A stretch of DNA of 64,000 bases from Sphingopyxis fribergensis (lineage in GTDB: Bacteria; Pseudomonadota; Alphaproteobacteria; Sphingomonadales; Sphingomonadaceae): contig NZ_CP009122.1 in NCBI RefSeq assembly GCF_000803645.1, positions 2,456,501 to 2,520,500 on the forward strand, read 5' to 3'. The notes under the pieces were generated by a model. That model saw only the letters and a list, made by a program, of their open reading frames with translations. It was not told the DNA's origin and searched no databases. Of this stretch, positions 53,417 through 62,044 are shown piece by piece. Every line of letters starts with the position of its first letter. The stretch's first letter is position 1. The translations under genes and the position numbers were made by a program.

Positions 53417-56329
53417 TTACATACCGATTCCCAAGCCACGTGAAGGGCGGAGATATTCTGCAAGATCATGAGACAGCGTTTTCTTGCTCAGGGCGTCCAG
53501 GCCAAGTTCGGCGCGCCGATTTCGGAGCAGCGACTCGAGCTGTGCATCGCGGTGAAGGCTCTTCGCCATCCCGTCGAGGCGGTCGCGGACACTGTCCATT
53601 CGTGCGTAATCGCCCTCGCGCTGAAGGTGTCGGAGCTGGCGCGCGTTCGACTGCCATTCGGATACGAAGCGATCGGCCCTTCCCTGCACGTCGATGCGGA
53701 TCTCGGCTTCGGCCGCCATGGCTTGGATCGCACGCTGTGTTCGTCCCCCTGCCGCTTCGCTCATCAGCGATGGGTCCTTCCGCATGGCTTCGGCAAGGTC
53801 GGCAGACCCATGTTCACGCACGGCGTTCATAGCCCGCTGGGCGCGCTCCATCGCGTCCACCTGATGGCGCAAAGGTTGATACCCCTGCTGCACCATCCCT
53901 TCGACATCCTTCGCCGCGCGGCCGTAGCTCTCGATAGCCTGGTCGAGCGGATTTCGCGGGGCGAGCGCGTCCAAAGCGCGCGCGTTAACGCGGACGCCAT
54001 CGAGCGCTCTGCGTTTCGGCGATGTTGGTGCCGGGCCTGATTGCAAAGTGAGCTCCGGCATTGGTCTGACCTTTATGCCGGCAAAGATGTTTCGCTTCGG
54101 CGCTACGGCTGGTGCCGCCTCTCGTTCGAGATAGTCGCTCGCCATATCTTTACCGCGCTCGCGGCTGAGTGCGCGCACAAGCCTCGGCTGGTCAGCAAAA
54201 TCGTCGCGGCCATAGTGGAGATCGACGGATTGGCGATGGCGCGACATCGCGACGTACGCGCTGTGCCGATCGAGTCCGGGTGTTGCGAGCACATGGACGC
54301 GGTCCACGGTCATCCCCTGCGCCTTGTGGATCGTCGCCGCATAGCCGTGATCGACATGCGCATAGTCTTTGAGGTCAAAAGCGATGCTGCGGCCGTCGTC
54401 AAGCAACACGCCAATACGCATCCGGTCTATGGTCTGAACGGTGCCGAGCGTGCCATTCTTCACGCCGAGATCGCGGTCGTTCCGTTGGAACATGACGCGG
54501 TCACCCGAAGCGAAATTCCGGTCGCCGCGCTCCACCGTCATCGCGACATCAGGGCCGAGACTGCCGCCCGCCCGCAAACGGGTGCGCGCCTCGTCATTGA
54601 GGGCGCGGACTTCGTCGTTGGTGTGCGTAAGAATGATCCGACTAGCATCGGGATGCAGCTGCCGGTCGCGATCCCACGCGTCGACGAGGTCTCCGCGCGC
54701 AACCTCTCGCGTGTCGGCAGCATGAAGGTGTCCCGCGTCGGCATAGCGGCCGATCGCCTCGCCAGTCCTACCCGTGGCAAGCTCGCGTGTCGCGTCGCGC
54801 TGCCAGCTTTCGTTCTGCCGCCGGATCGACGTGATCTCGACGGCACCGTGGCGCTCGGCGGTCGAGCGGAACGCCGCGCCCGCTTCGATGGCCTGAAGCT
54901 GCTCCGGATCGCCAACGAGGACGATCTTCGCCCCTTGCTTCTCGGCCTCGGTGACGACGCGTTCGAGCTGGCGCGTGCCAAGCATGCCCGCCTCGTCGAT
55001 GACCAGGACATGCTTATCGGTCAAAAGCTCGCGGCCGTTGGCCCATTGATGCTCGAGACTGGCAATCGTGCGCGACGCAATGCCCGAACCTTGTTCGAGC
55101 CCTTCTGAGGCGATGCCCGAGAGGGCTGCACCGCGCACCTCATACCCGGCGGCCTCCCACGCATCGCGGGCAACCCCGAGCATCGAACTTTTGCCCGATC
55201 CCGCGTAGCCGATGACATTGCTGATCCCGCGGGCGCTGGTGGCATGTTCGAGCGCGCCGCGCTGCTCTGCCGATAGCTCCAAGCCTCGGTCGAGGGCGCT
55301 TTCCAAGGCACGGTCGCGGTAGCGATCGGCGACGCCGTGATTGCGGCGCGCGTCGAGCTTCGCCGTCGCGCGTTCGAGGCGCTGCTCGGTCTCCAACATC
55401 AAGCGTGACGTGAAGCGATCTTCGCCGCGTCCATCCCGGCCTAGCGCGACGAGCTCGGGCGATGCCTTCACCGCGCCAATCACCGCATCGAACTGCTCCT
55501 TCCCCTCGCTGTGCCGGTGCACGAATATCGCAAGGTCGCGGTGGGTGAACGTCGCCTGCTGGTGGGTGATCGCGTCGAGCGCGATGGACGGATTGGCGAG
55601 AATGCGCTCGCCGTTCGATCGCGCGATCTCGACATGATCCTGAAGCCGCTCGGCCTCAAGCCCCTGCCCAGCCATGCGGGATGCCGCCGGACCGATCTTG
55701 TGCTGCGGTTCGAGCTCAATCCCCTGCTCTTCCAACGAGCGGTGGTCGATGCGCGCATCGATATCGAGTTCGGCGAGCCGCTCGTTGACATGCTCAGCCC
55801 AGGCCTCGCGCCAGTGGGTCAGCAGTTCGGTGCGGTTCCACTCGCGGACCTTCGCGCCAAAGCCGACCTCCCCTTCCTCGCCAATCTTGATCTCGCGCAT
55901 GGTGAGCATGACATGCGCGTGCGGCCTCGCCAGGCCGTCGGCGCCGATGTCCCAATGGACATTGAGATCGGCGACCATGCCGCGAGCGACGAACTCCCTT
56001 TTCACGAAGTCGCGCGCGAGGTCGATGCCCTGCTGCTCGGTCATCTCGCGCGGGATTGCGAACTCGACTTCGCGAGAAAGCTGGGCGTCTTTCCGAAGCT
56101 CGGCCGCTTCGACATCATTCCAAAGGCGCTCGCGGTCGTGCCATTCGTCGGGGGCGCCTCCGGGCAGCAGCACCTCGCTGTGCACGACGCCGGCTTTGTT
56201 CGAAAAGTCGTGGCTTCGACCGAGGCGCTCATCGTGCAGACGATCAGCCGATCGATAGGCTGCGGCGGCGACCGCGCTGCTGCCGGCAGCGCGCGAAATG
56301 ACTTTTGCAGATAAATGGTAGATCGCCAT
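53417..56329 (-). CDS. traA: Ti-type conjugative transfer relaxase/helicase TraA
   Basis: About 970 residues. MobA/MobL relaxase domain from residue 1 (MAIYHLSAKVISRAAGSSAVAAAAYRS) with the histidine triad in NVHWDIGADGLARPHAHVML; then a UvrD/RecD-like helicase with Walker A GYAGSGKSSML, DEAGMLGTRQLE and VGDPEQLQAI motifs and a late IHKAQGMTVDRVHVL segment; a coiled C-terminus. It nicks oriT and unwinds the transferred strand. ATG 56329 gives the canonical N-terminus. It is divergent from traC/traD with the predicted oriT between them, the Ti/pRi arrangement. Confidence 0.92.
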   Translation of the reverse strand: MAIYHLSAKVISRAAGSSAVAAAAYRSADRLHDERLGRSHDFSNKAGVVHSEVLLPGGAPDEWHDRERLWNDVEAAELRKDAQLSREVEFAIPREMTEQQGIDLARDFVKREFVARGMVADLNVHWDIGADGLARPHAHVMLTMREIKIGEEGEVGFGAKVREWNRTELLTHWREAWAEHVNERLAELDIDARIDHRSLEEQGIELEPQHKIGPAASRMAGQGLEAERLQDHVEIARSNGERILANPSIALDAITHQQATFTHRDLAIFVHRHSEGKEQFDAVIGAVKASPELVALGRDGRGEDRFTSRLMLETEQRLERATAKLDARRNHGVADRYRDRALESALDRGLELSAEQRGALEHATSARGISNVIGYAGSGKSSMLGVARDAWEAAGYEVRGAALSGIASEGLEQGSGIASRTIASLEHQWANGRELLTDKHVLVIDEAGMLGTRQLERVVTEAEKQGAKIVLVGDPEQLQAIEAGAAFRSTAERHGAVEITSIRRQNESWQRDATRELATGRTGEAIGRYADAGHLHAADTREVARGDLVDAWDRDRQLHPDASRIILTHTNDEVRALNDEARTRLRAGGSLGPDVAMTVERGDRNFASGDRVMFQRNDRDLGVKNGTLGTVQTIDRMRIGVLLDDGRSIAFDLKDYAHVDHGYAATIHKAQGMTVDRVHVLATPGLDRHSAYVAMSRHRQSVDLHYGRDDFADQPRLVRALSRERGKDMASDYLEREAAPAVAPKRNIFAGIKVRPMPELTLQSGPAPTSPKRRALDGVRVNARALDALAPRNPLDQAIESYGRAAKDVEGMVQQGYQPLRHQVDAMERAQRAMNAVREHGSADLAEAMRKDPSLMSEAAGGRTQRAIQAMAAEAEIRIDVQGRADRFVSEWQSNARQLRHLQREGDYARMDSVRDRLDGMAKSLHRDAQLESLLRNRRAELGLDALSKKTLSHDLAEYLRPSRGLGIGM

Positions 56330-56358
56330 GGCAGCATACCATTTACTGCAAAACGAGC

Positions 56359-56386
56359 ACGTCGGCACGACGTATAAGCGCGCCCT
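56359..56386 (+). other. Predicted oriT of Q/Ti-type: inverted repeat plus nick region
   Basis: Between the divergent traA and traC/D genes. A perfect inverted repeat ACGTCG-GCA-CGACGT (56359-56373) runs directly into ATAAGCGCGCCCT (56374-56386), which matches the TAAGTGCG-CCCT nick region of RSF1010/Ti-type relaxases with one difference. By analogy the nick would fall between 56382 and 56383. Confidence 0.7.
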
Positions 56387-56500
56387 CACACGATTTCATC
56401 GCGCTCGGGATCGCAAAGTCCCAAGAGATTTCAACCGCTTGAAGTGCCGCGAGACTCTCGATAGCTGGACTGTCCGTTCCATCGTAAGGAAGGACAGACG

Positions 56501-56824
56501 ATGCGTAAACCGCGTGATTTCGATGCCGAACTCCAGGCGCTCACCGACAAGGCGAAGATGCTGAAGACGAAGAAGCAAGGGCAGCTCGGCGAGCTGGTCG
56601 TCGCGACTGGCGCGAGCGCGATGTCGATCGAACAGCTGGCGGGCGCCTTACTCGATGCCATCGCGGCGGATGCATCGCGGAAGGAGGCGTGGCGAAAAAG
56701 CGGCGCCGCCTTCTTTCGCGGCGACGGCGCCAGCGCTCGCCCGGGCGCTCGCCGCGGTGCGGGCAGCGCATCGGCGAGCGGTGCAGGCACACCACCGACT
56801 TCAGGCGAAGGCAGCGCGGCATGA
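56501..56824 (+). CDS. traC: Conjugal transfer protein TraC-like
   Basis: 107 residues. Starts RKPRDFDAELQALTDKAKMLKTKKQGQLGELVVATGA, a charged helix followed by a short helical region, as in the small TraC proteins beside Ti-type relaxases that help form the relaxosome. The last 50 residues are Gly/Ala/Ser-rich. It overlaps the start of TraD region. The TraC name rests on position and the N-terminal similarity. Confidence 0.7.
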   Translation: MRKPRDFDAELQALTDKAKMLKTKKQGQLGELVVATGASAMSIEQLAGALLDAIAADASRKEAWRKSGAAFFRGDGASARPGARRGAGSASASGAGTPPTSGEGSAA

Positions 56825-56825
56825 C

Positions 56826-57083
56826 ATGCGGGCATGGCAGGTGAAGCGGCGCGAGCGCACGCGGCAGCTGATCGAGCTCGGCGGGCTCGTCGCCAAAGCC
56901 GATCTGATCGAGCTGACTGGCGACGATCGGGCGGTGATCCTGGGGCTACTTGTCGAGGCAGCCGCGAAGCTGCGCGGAGAGACGCGCGAGCAACAATTGC
57001 TTTTGTGGCGGCGACGCGGAAAGCGAGCGTTCGAGGACAGTCCGGCGCCAGGCTCAAACGGGATATTTACCTCAACGGTCTAA
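56826..57083 (+). CDS. traD: Conjugal transfer protein TraD
   Basis: About 85 residues: MRAWQVKRRERTRQLIELGGLVAKADLIELTGDDRAVILGLLVEAAAKL matches the TraD family (R-x-R-x-LGGLV-KA). These small basic proteins accompany TraC and TraA in Ti-type transfer. ATG 56826 follows the TraC stop directly; an in-frame extension to 56655 would overlap TraC almost completely. Confidence 0.8.
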   Translation: MRAWQVKRRERTRQLIELGGLVAKADLIELTGDDRAVILGLLVEAAAKLRGETREQQLLLWRRRGKRAFEDSPAPGSNGIFTSTV

Positions 57084-57092
57084 CCGAGCGCA

Positions 57093-57428
57093 ATGGCACG
57101 ACGCTGGAACCATCGAAGAGCCAATCGCGCTGGCGTATCGAGCACCCATATACTCCTGGGCGCAGGCGTCATCGGCGCGCTTGCGGGCATCGGATCGATC
57201 GGCGCGACGTCCGAAGGACGCGCGCACCTTTATGATGTCGCGAGCGAAGCGAGCGTCGCCGCAGGATTGGCGCGCGAGCGCGCGCCAGCAGGAGGCGATT
57301 ATTGGCGACGTTGCGACGATGCGCGCGCGGCGGGGACGGCCCCGATCTACCGCGGCGAACCAGGATATCGCGATGGTCTGGATGCGGACAACGACGGTAT
57401 CGCCTGCGAGCCTTATCGCGGTCAGTAG
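57093..57428 (+). CDS. Excalibur calcium-binding domain protein
   Basis: 111 residues. One N-terminal helix (HILLGAGVIGALAGIGSIG) and a C-terminal Excalibur domain: YWRRCDDARAAGTAPIYRGEPGYRDGLDADNDGIACE with the DxDxDGxxCE signature. Membrane-anchored, periplasmic, of unknown role; small Excalibur proteins are common in plasmid DNA of this group. Start ATG 57093, 10 bp after TraD, so it may be cotranscribed with the transfer genes. Confidence 0.8.
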   Translation: MARRWNHRRANRAGVSSTHILLGAGVIGALAGIGSIGATSEGRAHLYDVASEASVAAGLARERAPAGGDYWRRCDDARAAGTAPIYRGEPGYRDGLDADNDGIACEPYRGQ

Positions 57429-57436
57429 CGCCGAGG

Positions 57437-57877
57437 CTATTTAGCCTTGGCGCCGCCGCGTGCCGCAGGCTTGCGGCCGCCGCCACGCCCCTTTGTTCCG
57501 AGGCCGATCGATTTCGCGAGTTCGCGGCGCTTCTCCGCATAATTGGGAGAAACTAGCGGATAGTCTTTCGGCAGATTCCATTTCGCGCGATATTCATCCG
57601 GCGTCATGCCGTGATCCGTTGCAAGATGGCGGCGAAGCATTTTCATTTTCTTGCCGTCTTCGAGGCAGACGATGTAGTCAGGCTTGATCGATGCGCGCAC
57701 GGATACGGCGGGCTGCTGCGGCTCGGGCTCCGGCACCGACTTGGTGTCTAGACCAGAGAGCGCCTCGTGCACCGAACGGATGATCAGGGGAATATCTGAC
57801 ACGGCGACCTTATTGTGGCTGACGTGCGCAGCAACGATATCCGCGGTCAGCGTTATCAGCGTTTCGGAGTCTTCCAT
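57437..57877 (-). CDS. MucR/Ros family transcriptional regulator
   Basis: 146 residues. The prokaryotic C2H2-type zinc finger (CLEDGKKMKMLRRHLATDH) followed by GMTPDEYRAKWNLPKDYPLVSPNYAEKRRELAKSIGLG is diagnostic. MucR/Ros proteins bind AT-rich DNA and control exopolysaccharide, virulence and mobile-element genes. It is encoded on the mobile region and could repress transfer genes and/or affect the chromosomal exopolysaccharide locus. Converges with the Excalibur gene. Confidence 0.9.
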   Translation of the reverse strand: MEDSETLITLTADIVAAHVSHNKVAVSDIPLIIRSVHEALSGLDTKSVPEPEPQQPAVSVRASIKPDYIVCLEDGKKMKMLRRHLATDHGMTPDEYRAKWNLPKDYPLVSPNYAEKRRELAKSIGLGTKGRGGGRKPAARGGAKAK

Positions 57878-57903
57878 CTTGCAAACATCCTTCGAGGTCT
57901 AAG

Positions 57904-58824
57904 CTACTTCGCTTTACCCTCTAGCGATGCAATCCGTTCCGAACAAATGGCATGTACGGCGCGGCCCAGTTCTTCGACACGCTCGCCGAGCCAAAGCAAC
58001 TCTTCTTCGGTTATGCGATAATGCTTCGAATAGCGGGCTTTCACGTAGGCCTCTTTGAGCTTCTCGAAGTGCTTGCGATCCGATTTTAGCTCGCGCGGCC
58101 AAGCATCGACCAGCCGCATGTCAATGCGCTCTGCCTGAGTGCGCAGGAAGCCTAGATTATGAACATGTGGCGTGTAAAAGGTGCAGACCAACTGAACCCC
58201 GTGATAGAGGCTTTCGGTAGCCTGATGTAGCAGGAAGGCCGCTTTTCGGAAGCTACGACGCCCGAGGTAGAACCTATAGCCTTCAATGAATTCTGCGGCT
58301 CCTGGTATCCACTCTTCGAAATATTCGCGGGCCATGTCTAATGCCTGGCTTGGCGTCTTCGGCTTCGGCTTGTGCAGTTCCTTGTCGTCATATTCGTAGA
58401 GCGCGATCCCGTCCTTGGCGATGTCCATGAAGAAATAGCGCCCATGCGCAAGCCCGTCGTTCACTTCCGACATGGTGTGGACGATGAAGTTCACTGGCGT
58501 GTGCAGCGTCTTGTCGATGGCGAGTTCGCGGTTCAGCCGGTCCTCGACCTTTAGCCAATAATCGACCTTGTCGGTCAGGCGCTTGTCGCTGACGATGATC
58601 AGCAAATCGAAGTCGGATCGGTAACCCTTGGCTGTGTGCGGTTCGTCGACCCAGCCGCCGCGCGCGTAGCTGCCGTAAAGAATAAGCTTCTCGATCCGGC
58701 CTTTTTTCTTCCAGCTCATCGTCGCGAGCGCGATGCTGTCGGCGAATTCTTCAAAGATGATAGTCTTCACGCGCTCGATTTCGCGCTGCTTGTTGGCAGG
58801 AAGATGATCGAGGTCGGTGCGCAT
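57904..58824 (-). CDS. Single-chain MNT nucleotidyltransferase - HEPN fusion
   Basis: About 306 residues. N-terminal nucleotidyltransferase: LYGSYARGGWVDEPHTAKGYRSDFDLLIIV has the GSxxRG and DxD metal-binding motifs. C-terminal HEPN-like half: FRKAAFLLHQATESLYHGVQLVCTFYTPHVHNLGFL ... KARYSKHYRITEEELLWL. HEPN/MNT pairs act as toxin-antitoxin systems in which the MNT AMPylates the HEPN toxin; here both are in one chain and no canonical RNase Rx4-6H motif is evident, so a toxin role is unsure. ATG 58824 was chosen over 58860. Confidence 0.75.
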   Translation of the reverse strand: MRTDLDHLPANKQREIERVKTIIFEEFADSIALATMSWKKKGRIEKLILYGSYARGGWVDEPHTAKGYRSDFDLLIIVSDKRLTDKVDYWLKVEDRLNRELAIDKTLHTPVNFIVHTMSEVNDGLAHGRYFFMDIAKDGIALYEYDDKELHKPKPKTPSQALDMAREYFEEWIPGAAEFIEGYRFYLGRRSFRKAAFLLHQATESLYHGVQLVCTFYTPHVHNLGFLRTQAERIDMRLVDAWPRELKSDRKHFEKLKEAYVKARYSKHYRITEEELLWLGERVEELGRAVHAICSERIASLEGKAK

Positions 58825-58882
58825 TGTTTTCACCCTGTAATTCGGATCGCCGGATGGCAAGAGCCATCCGGCGAAGCTGCCG

Positions 58883-59134
58883 TCACCACGGCCAGAATTT
58901 CCACCACCATGCGTCCTTTTGGTCCATCGCCCGCATGAGGACGCGGAGGCTTAATGCGAAATGGCGCTCGACGTCGGCGACGCTGATGTCGAACCGTTCG
59001 GCGATCTGCGGATAGGTCTGCTCATCGATGCGGATCGCGAGGAACACCTCGCGGTCCATCCCCTGCATCTGGGCGACCGCGCGCTCGGCGCGGCGAAGGC
59101 GAAGCCGCTCTTCACGGCTCATGCGCGCGCTCAT
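58883..59134 (-). CDS. Small sigma-factor-region-4-like helix-turn-helix protein
   Basis: 83 residues: REERLRLRRAERAVAQMQGMDREVFLAIRIDEQTYPQIAERFDISVADVERHFALSLRVLMRAM resembles region 4 of sigma-70 family proteins, with no region 2. Common as a small orphan gene in sphingomonad plasmids. ATG 59134 overlaps the end of the ArdC fragment (ATGA), suggesting the original gene pair was coupled. Probably DNA-binding; role unknown. Confidence 0.7.
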   Translation of the reverse strand: MSARMSREERLRLRRAERAVAQMQGMDREVFLAIRIDEQTYPQIAERFDISVADVERHFALSLRVLMRAMDQKDAWWWKFWPW

Positions 59135-59328
59135 TCGTCGCTTCCCGCGAAAGCGAGAAGGTAGTCGGTCGCCTCGCTCGCCTGACTTGCGGCGCGGAAG
59201 ATCGCCTTTTCGTCCCCGCGCAGGACCGAGAGCCAAGACGCGATGTAATCCGAGTGCCGAACGGTCGGCGCGATGCCGAGCGACGCACAGGTGAAGGCCG
59301 CCGACATTTCCGCGACATATCCTGACAG
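59131..59328 (-). pseudogene. ArdC-like antirestriction/zincin protein, C-terminal fragment
   Basis: About 65 residues from GYVAEMSAAFTCASLGIAPTVRHSDYIASWLSVLRGDEKAIFRAASQASEA to the stop match the C-terminus of ArdC-family proteins (compare EELTASFLLADLGIA...HAAYIASWLQVLKNDSRAIFTAASKAQAA in the intact protein at 62891). The upstream part, including the HExxH zinc site and N-terminal DNA-binding domain, is missing; a short non-homologous lead-in reaches 59364. The copy was evidently cut by the arrival or rearrangement of the mercury-resistance segment. Confidence 0.75.
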
Positions 59329-59364
59329 TCCAGCCCCAATCCGGGGTTCGAGGAAGAAAACCAT

Positions 59365-59699
59365 CGGCTGCCTCCAGCACTGCCCAAAAACCGCATCGGC
59401 CTCCCCCGAGGCGGGGGTGGGCGGCGAGAGCGACCGAAGAGGCCCGTTCGAGCGGCGGGCTGCACCCGCAGGGGCGAAATGAAATGGAGCAGCCCGGCGA
59501 AGCCGGGGCTTGCAGCCCGCCGTGGCGGGCCTAGCAGGGAGCGCCGACCACCTCCGCGTCGGAAGGGAGGCCCAAAAAGTAGCGCCGCCGCGTCAGCGGC
59601 GTCCGCAGATCAGGCGGGCGACAGCCCGCTATCGTCTTTCGCGACAGGCTGCCGCCCGCCCGCGGGCGAGCACTGGTGACGGATCGTGCGCGGCGTCGC
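59365..59699. other. GC-rich, palindrome-rich spacer at the edge of the mer island
   Basis: About 335 bases with no gene. Contains several short inverted repeats (e.g. GCCCGCCGTGGCGGGC at about 59514-59529, CCCGCGGG near 59658) of the sort that border resistance cassettes. No transposase or terminal inverted repeats recognised. Confidence 0.4.
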
Positions 59700-61046
59700 C
59701 TAGAGCATGTAGCCGATATCCGAGGCGCCGGTCGGATAGGCAAACATGGTGGAGCGTAGATCGGCCGCGGTGAGGCCGTGGCGGATGGCCAGGCCGAAAA
59801 GGTTGATCACCTCGTCGGCGTTCGGCCCGACGAGATGCGCGCCGAGGACGAGGTCCGTCCGCTCGTCGATCAGAACTTTGTGGCCATAGACCGGCTCGGC
59901 GAGCCGGCGGGCGGTGAACCAGTCCGGCGTCGAGGCCGCGTTAACCCGGAACTTGAGGCCGCTGCGGCGCGCCGCCTCTTCCGAAAGCCCGACGGCGGCG
60001 ATCGGCGGCACGGTGAAGGCGACGCTCGGAACACCGCGATAGTCGGGCTCGCGCGATGGACCTTGCAGGAGGTTCGCGGCGACGATCTTCGCGTCGTGGC
60101 TCGACACCGGGGTCAGGGGCGGCCCGACGCCGGCGGCGTCACCGGCGGCATAGACCCGCGGGTTGGAAATGCTGCGCAGATGCGCATCGAGCTGCAGTCG
60201 TCCGTCTTGCACCGCGACCTGCCCGGTGGACAGGTCGAGGCTGCCGAGATCGGGACGACGCCCGGCAGCATGAATGACGAGATCGCAGGCGACCTCCAGG
60301 TCCGGCGCTCCCTGGCGAGAGGCACGCACCTGCAGGCCGTCCCCGTTCCGCTCGACCCGTGTGACCGCGGTGCCGGTCTCGATGCGAATGCCGAGCGCCG
60401 TGAACCGCGGTGTGAGCCAGCCCACCAGGTCGGGATCGAAATGCGGCAGCAGCCGGCTAGCGCGCTGCAGGATCGTGACTTCGGCGCCGGCACGTGCGGC
60501 CAGATGCGAGAACTCCGCGGCGACATAGCCGCCGCCGATCAGCACGATCCGGCGCGGCAGCGTCTCCAGCTCGAGGAAAGCGTCGCTCGTGCTGACCAGC
60601 TCCTCGCCTGGAATGCCGAGCGGGATCGGCCCCGCGCCGGTTGCGATCAGGATATGCTGGGCCTGCAACGTCCGACCGTCGACCGCGACCGCGTCCGGGC
60701 TTGCGAAGCGCGCTAGCCCGTGGAAGGCGTCGACGCCCAGCTTGGCGTAGCGGCGTTCCTGCTTGGCGGGGACCGGATCGGTAAAGCTGCGCTTGAACGC
60801 CATCAGGCTCGGCCAATCGATCGCCAGGTCGCCGCCGACACCATGTCCGGCCATGCGAGCGGCGGCATCGATCGCCTCTTCGCCGCTGACCAGCATCTTC
60901 TTGGGATCGCAGCCCCGTAGCGCACAGGTGCCGCCGAACGGGCGGTGGTCGATGACGGCGACGGACCATCCGGCGGCGCGGACCTGGCCGATCGCGACCT
61001 GGGCGGCTGTTCCGCTGCCGATGACGATCAGGTCGTAATGGGCCAT
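59700..61046 (-). CDS. MerA-position NAD(P)/FAD disulfide oxidoreductase, non-canonical
   Basis: 448 residues. FAD-binding GSGTAAQVA, redox disulfide GGTCALRGCDPKK (Cys41, Cys46), GVIGGGYVAAEFSHL-type NAD(P) motif and a C-terminal dimerisation domain. It lies where mercuric reductase belongs (after merT and merB) but differs from classical MerA: no N-terminal HMA metal-binding domain and no C-terminal vicinal Cys pair; the protein ends PTGASDIGYML. GGTCALRGCDPKK is typical of a distinct glutathione-reductase-like group. It may reduce Hg(II) or serve another reductase need. Overlaps the merB 3' end by 19 bp. Confidence 0.8.
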   Translation of the reverse strand: MAHYDLIVIGSGTAAQVAIGQVRAAGWSVAVIDHRPFGGTCALRGCDPKKMLVSGEEAIDAAARMAGHGVGGDLAIDWPSLMAFKRSFTDPVPAKQERRYAKLGVDAFHGLARFASPDAVAVDGRTLQAQHILIATGAGPIPLGIPGEELVSTSDAFLELETLPRRIVLIGGGYVAAEFSHLAARAGAEVTILQRASRLLPHFDPDLVGWLTPRFTALGIRIETGTAVTRVERNGDGLQVRASRQGAPDLEVACDLVIHAAGRRPDLGSLDLSTGQVAVQDGRLQLDAHLRSISNPRVYAAGDAAGVGPPLTPVSSHDAKIVAANLLQGPSREPDYRGVPSVAFTVPPIAAVGLSEEAARRSGLKFRVNAASTPDWFTARRLAEPVYGHKVLIDERTDLVLGAHLVGPNADEVINLFGLAIRHGLTAADLRSTMFAYPTGASDIGYML

Positions 61047-61807
61047 GGCAATATCCCTCCGAGCATCGGTGCAAAGATCGCGCGGCCGACCTGGAGGGCC
61101 TCGCGCAGGGTCAGGCGAATGCCGTCGCGGGCGGTCACGGAACCGTCCATACGCCAGGCTTCAAGATGATCGGCATGGCAGAAGAAAGCCTGCTGAGTGC
61201 AGAGCGAAGACGCTGCACAGCCGCCGGTGTAGCGATGACCGGACCAGACGAGAATCCCCTCGGGCACGACGTCGCCCAAGGTGCAGCCCCGGTCGTGGAC
61301 ATGGATCGCAAGCGAGCGCCGGCATTGGCGGCATGACGAGCGGATGAGGCTGGCGTGCGGTGCGATCGTGCAGATCCCCAGCGCGTCGAGGGCGCACATG
61401 GCTCCCATCGTGATACCCGCGGCCTCCACCTGATGCTCACTGGGAGCATCGGTGAAAGGATAGGCGCCGCTCACTCGGCCGTCGCCGTCGAGGACCACGA
61501 GATCACGTCCGGCGAGCCGGTGGAGCGCTGCGGCCACGTCGCCGGGCGGGAGCGCAACCGCGGCAGCGATCTCCACCGGCGCCGGCGCGTGGCCCTGGGT
61601 GACATAGGCCCGGAGGATGGCACGCCGCACCTCGTCCTCGGTGCTGTCGATGCCATGCCACCTGCGGCCGATAAATGCCGCGAACAGCGCTGTCAGGGCC
61701 GAATGGGCGCTTGGCGCGGTGACCGCAGTCCAGTCCGGGACGACGGTGCCGTCGGGGAATGCAACCGTCGGTTCAGGGGCAGCGTCAGCGGGGGTGGCAA
61801 GCGTCAC
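61028..61807 (-). CDS. merB: Organomercurial lyase MerB
   Basis: 259 residues. N-terminal winged-helix-like domain, then the catalytic core: AMCALDALGI (Cys138, Asp141) and AFFCHADHLEAW (Cys210) supply the Cys-Asp-Cys triad that cleaves carbon-mercury bonds; VVPEGILVW lies between. It protonates the organic group and leaves Hg(II), normally passed to MerA. Start GTG 61807. It is longer than the about 212-residue type form owing to N-terminal and mid-chain additions (including extra Cys: CRQC). Part of the merT-GDCCVxC-merB-reductase operon. Confidence 0.87.
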   Translation of the reverse strand: MTLATPADAAPEPTVAFPDGTVVPDWTAVTAPSAHSALTALFAAFIGRRWHGIDSTEDEVRRAILRAYVTQGHAPAPVEIAAAVALPPGDVAAALHRLAGRDLVVLDGDGRVSGAYPFTDAPSEHQVEAAGITMGAMCALDALGICTIAPHASLIRSSCRQCRRSLAIHVHDRGCTLGDVVPEGILVWSGHRYTGGCAASSLCTQQAFFCHADHLEAWRMDGSVTARDGIRLTLREALQVGRAIFAPMLGGILPWPITT

Positions 61808-61816
61808 GGCTTGTCT

Positions 61817-62044
61817 TCAGCCGCAGCAGGACGCGCCCTTGCCCTCGATCTGGATCGGCGGACACGGAACGTCGCCATAGGAACAAAAGACGCAGCAATC
61901 GCCCTGCTTGGGCTTGAGGACCGCGCCGCAGCCCCGGCAGTCATAGAAAAACTGGCATGCGTTGGTCGGCATCGTCTCGGTCGCCTGATGTCCGCAGTGC
62001 GGACAGGTCAGGGTCGAGTGCAGCTCCGGAACGACGTCAGACAT
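61817..62044 (-). CDS. GDCCVxC-domain small metal protein of the mer operon
   Basis: 75 residues with eleven cysteines: a zinc-ribbon-like CPHCGHQA, then CRGCGAVLKPKQGDCCVFCSYGDVPCPPIQ and a terminal CCG. The GDCCVxC family is regularly encoded beside mer genes; some members contain selenocysteine. A cytoplasmic metal-binding relay or chaperone is likely but unproven. It overlaps merT by 8 bp and precedes merB by 9 bp. Confidence 0.85.
   Translation of the reverse strand: MSDVVPELHSTLTCPHCGHQATETMPTNACQFFYDCRGCGAVLKPKQGDCCVFCSYGDVPCPPIQIEGKGASCCG

Noticed and set aside
54041..55108. 355-codon plus-strand frame within traA
   Set aside because: Antisense to the TraA helicase domain; no motifs.
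59778..60716. 312-codon plus-strand frame opposite the mer oxidoreductase
   Set aside because: Antisense shadow of a flavoprotein with clear FAD and disulfide motifs.
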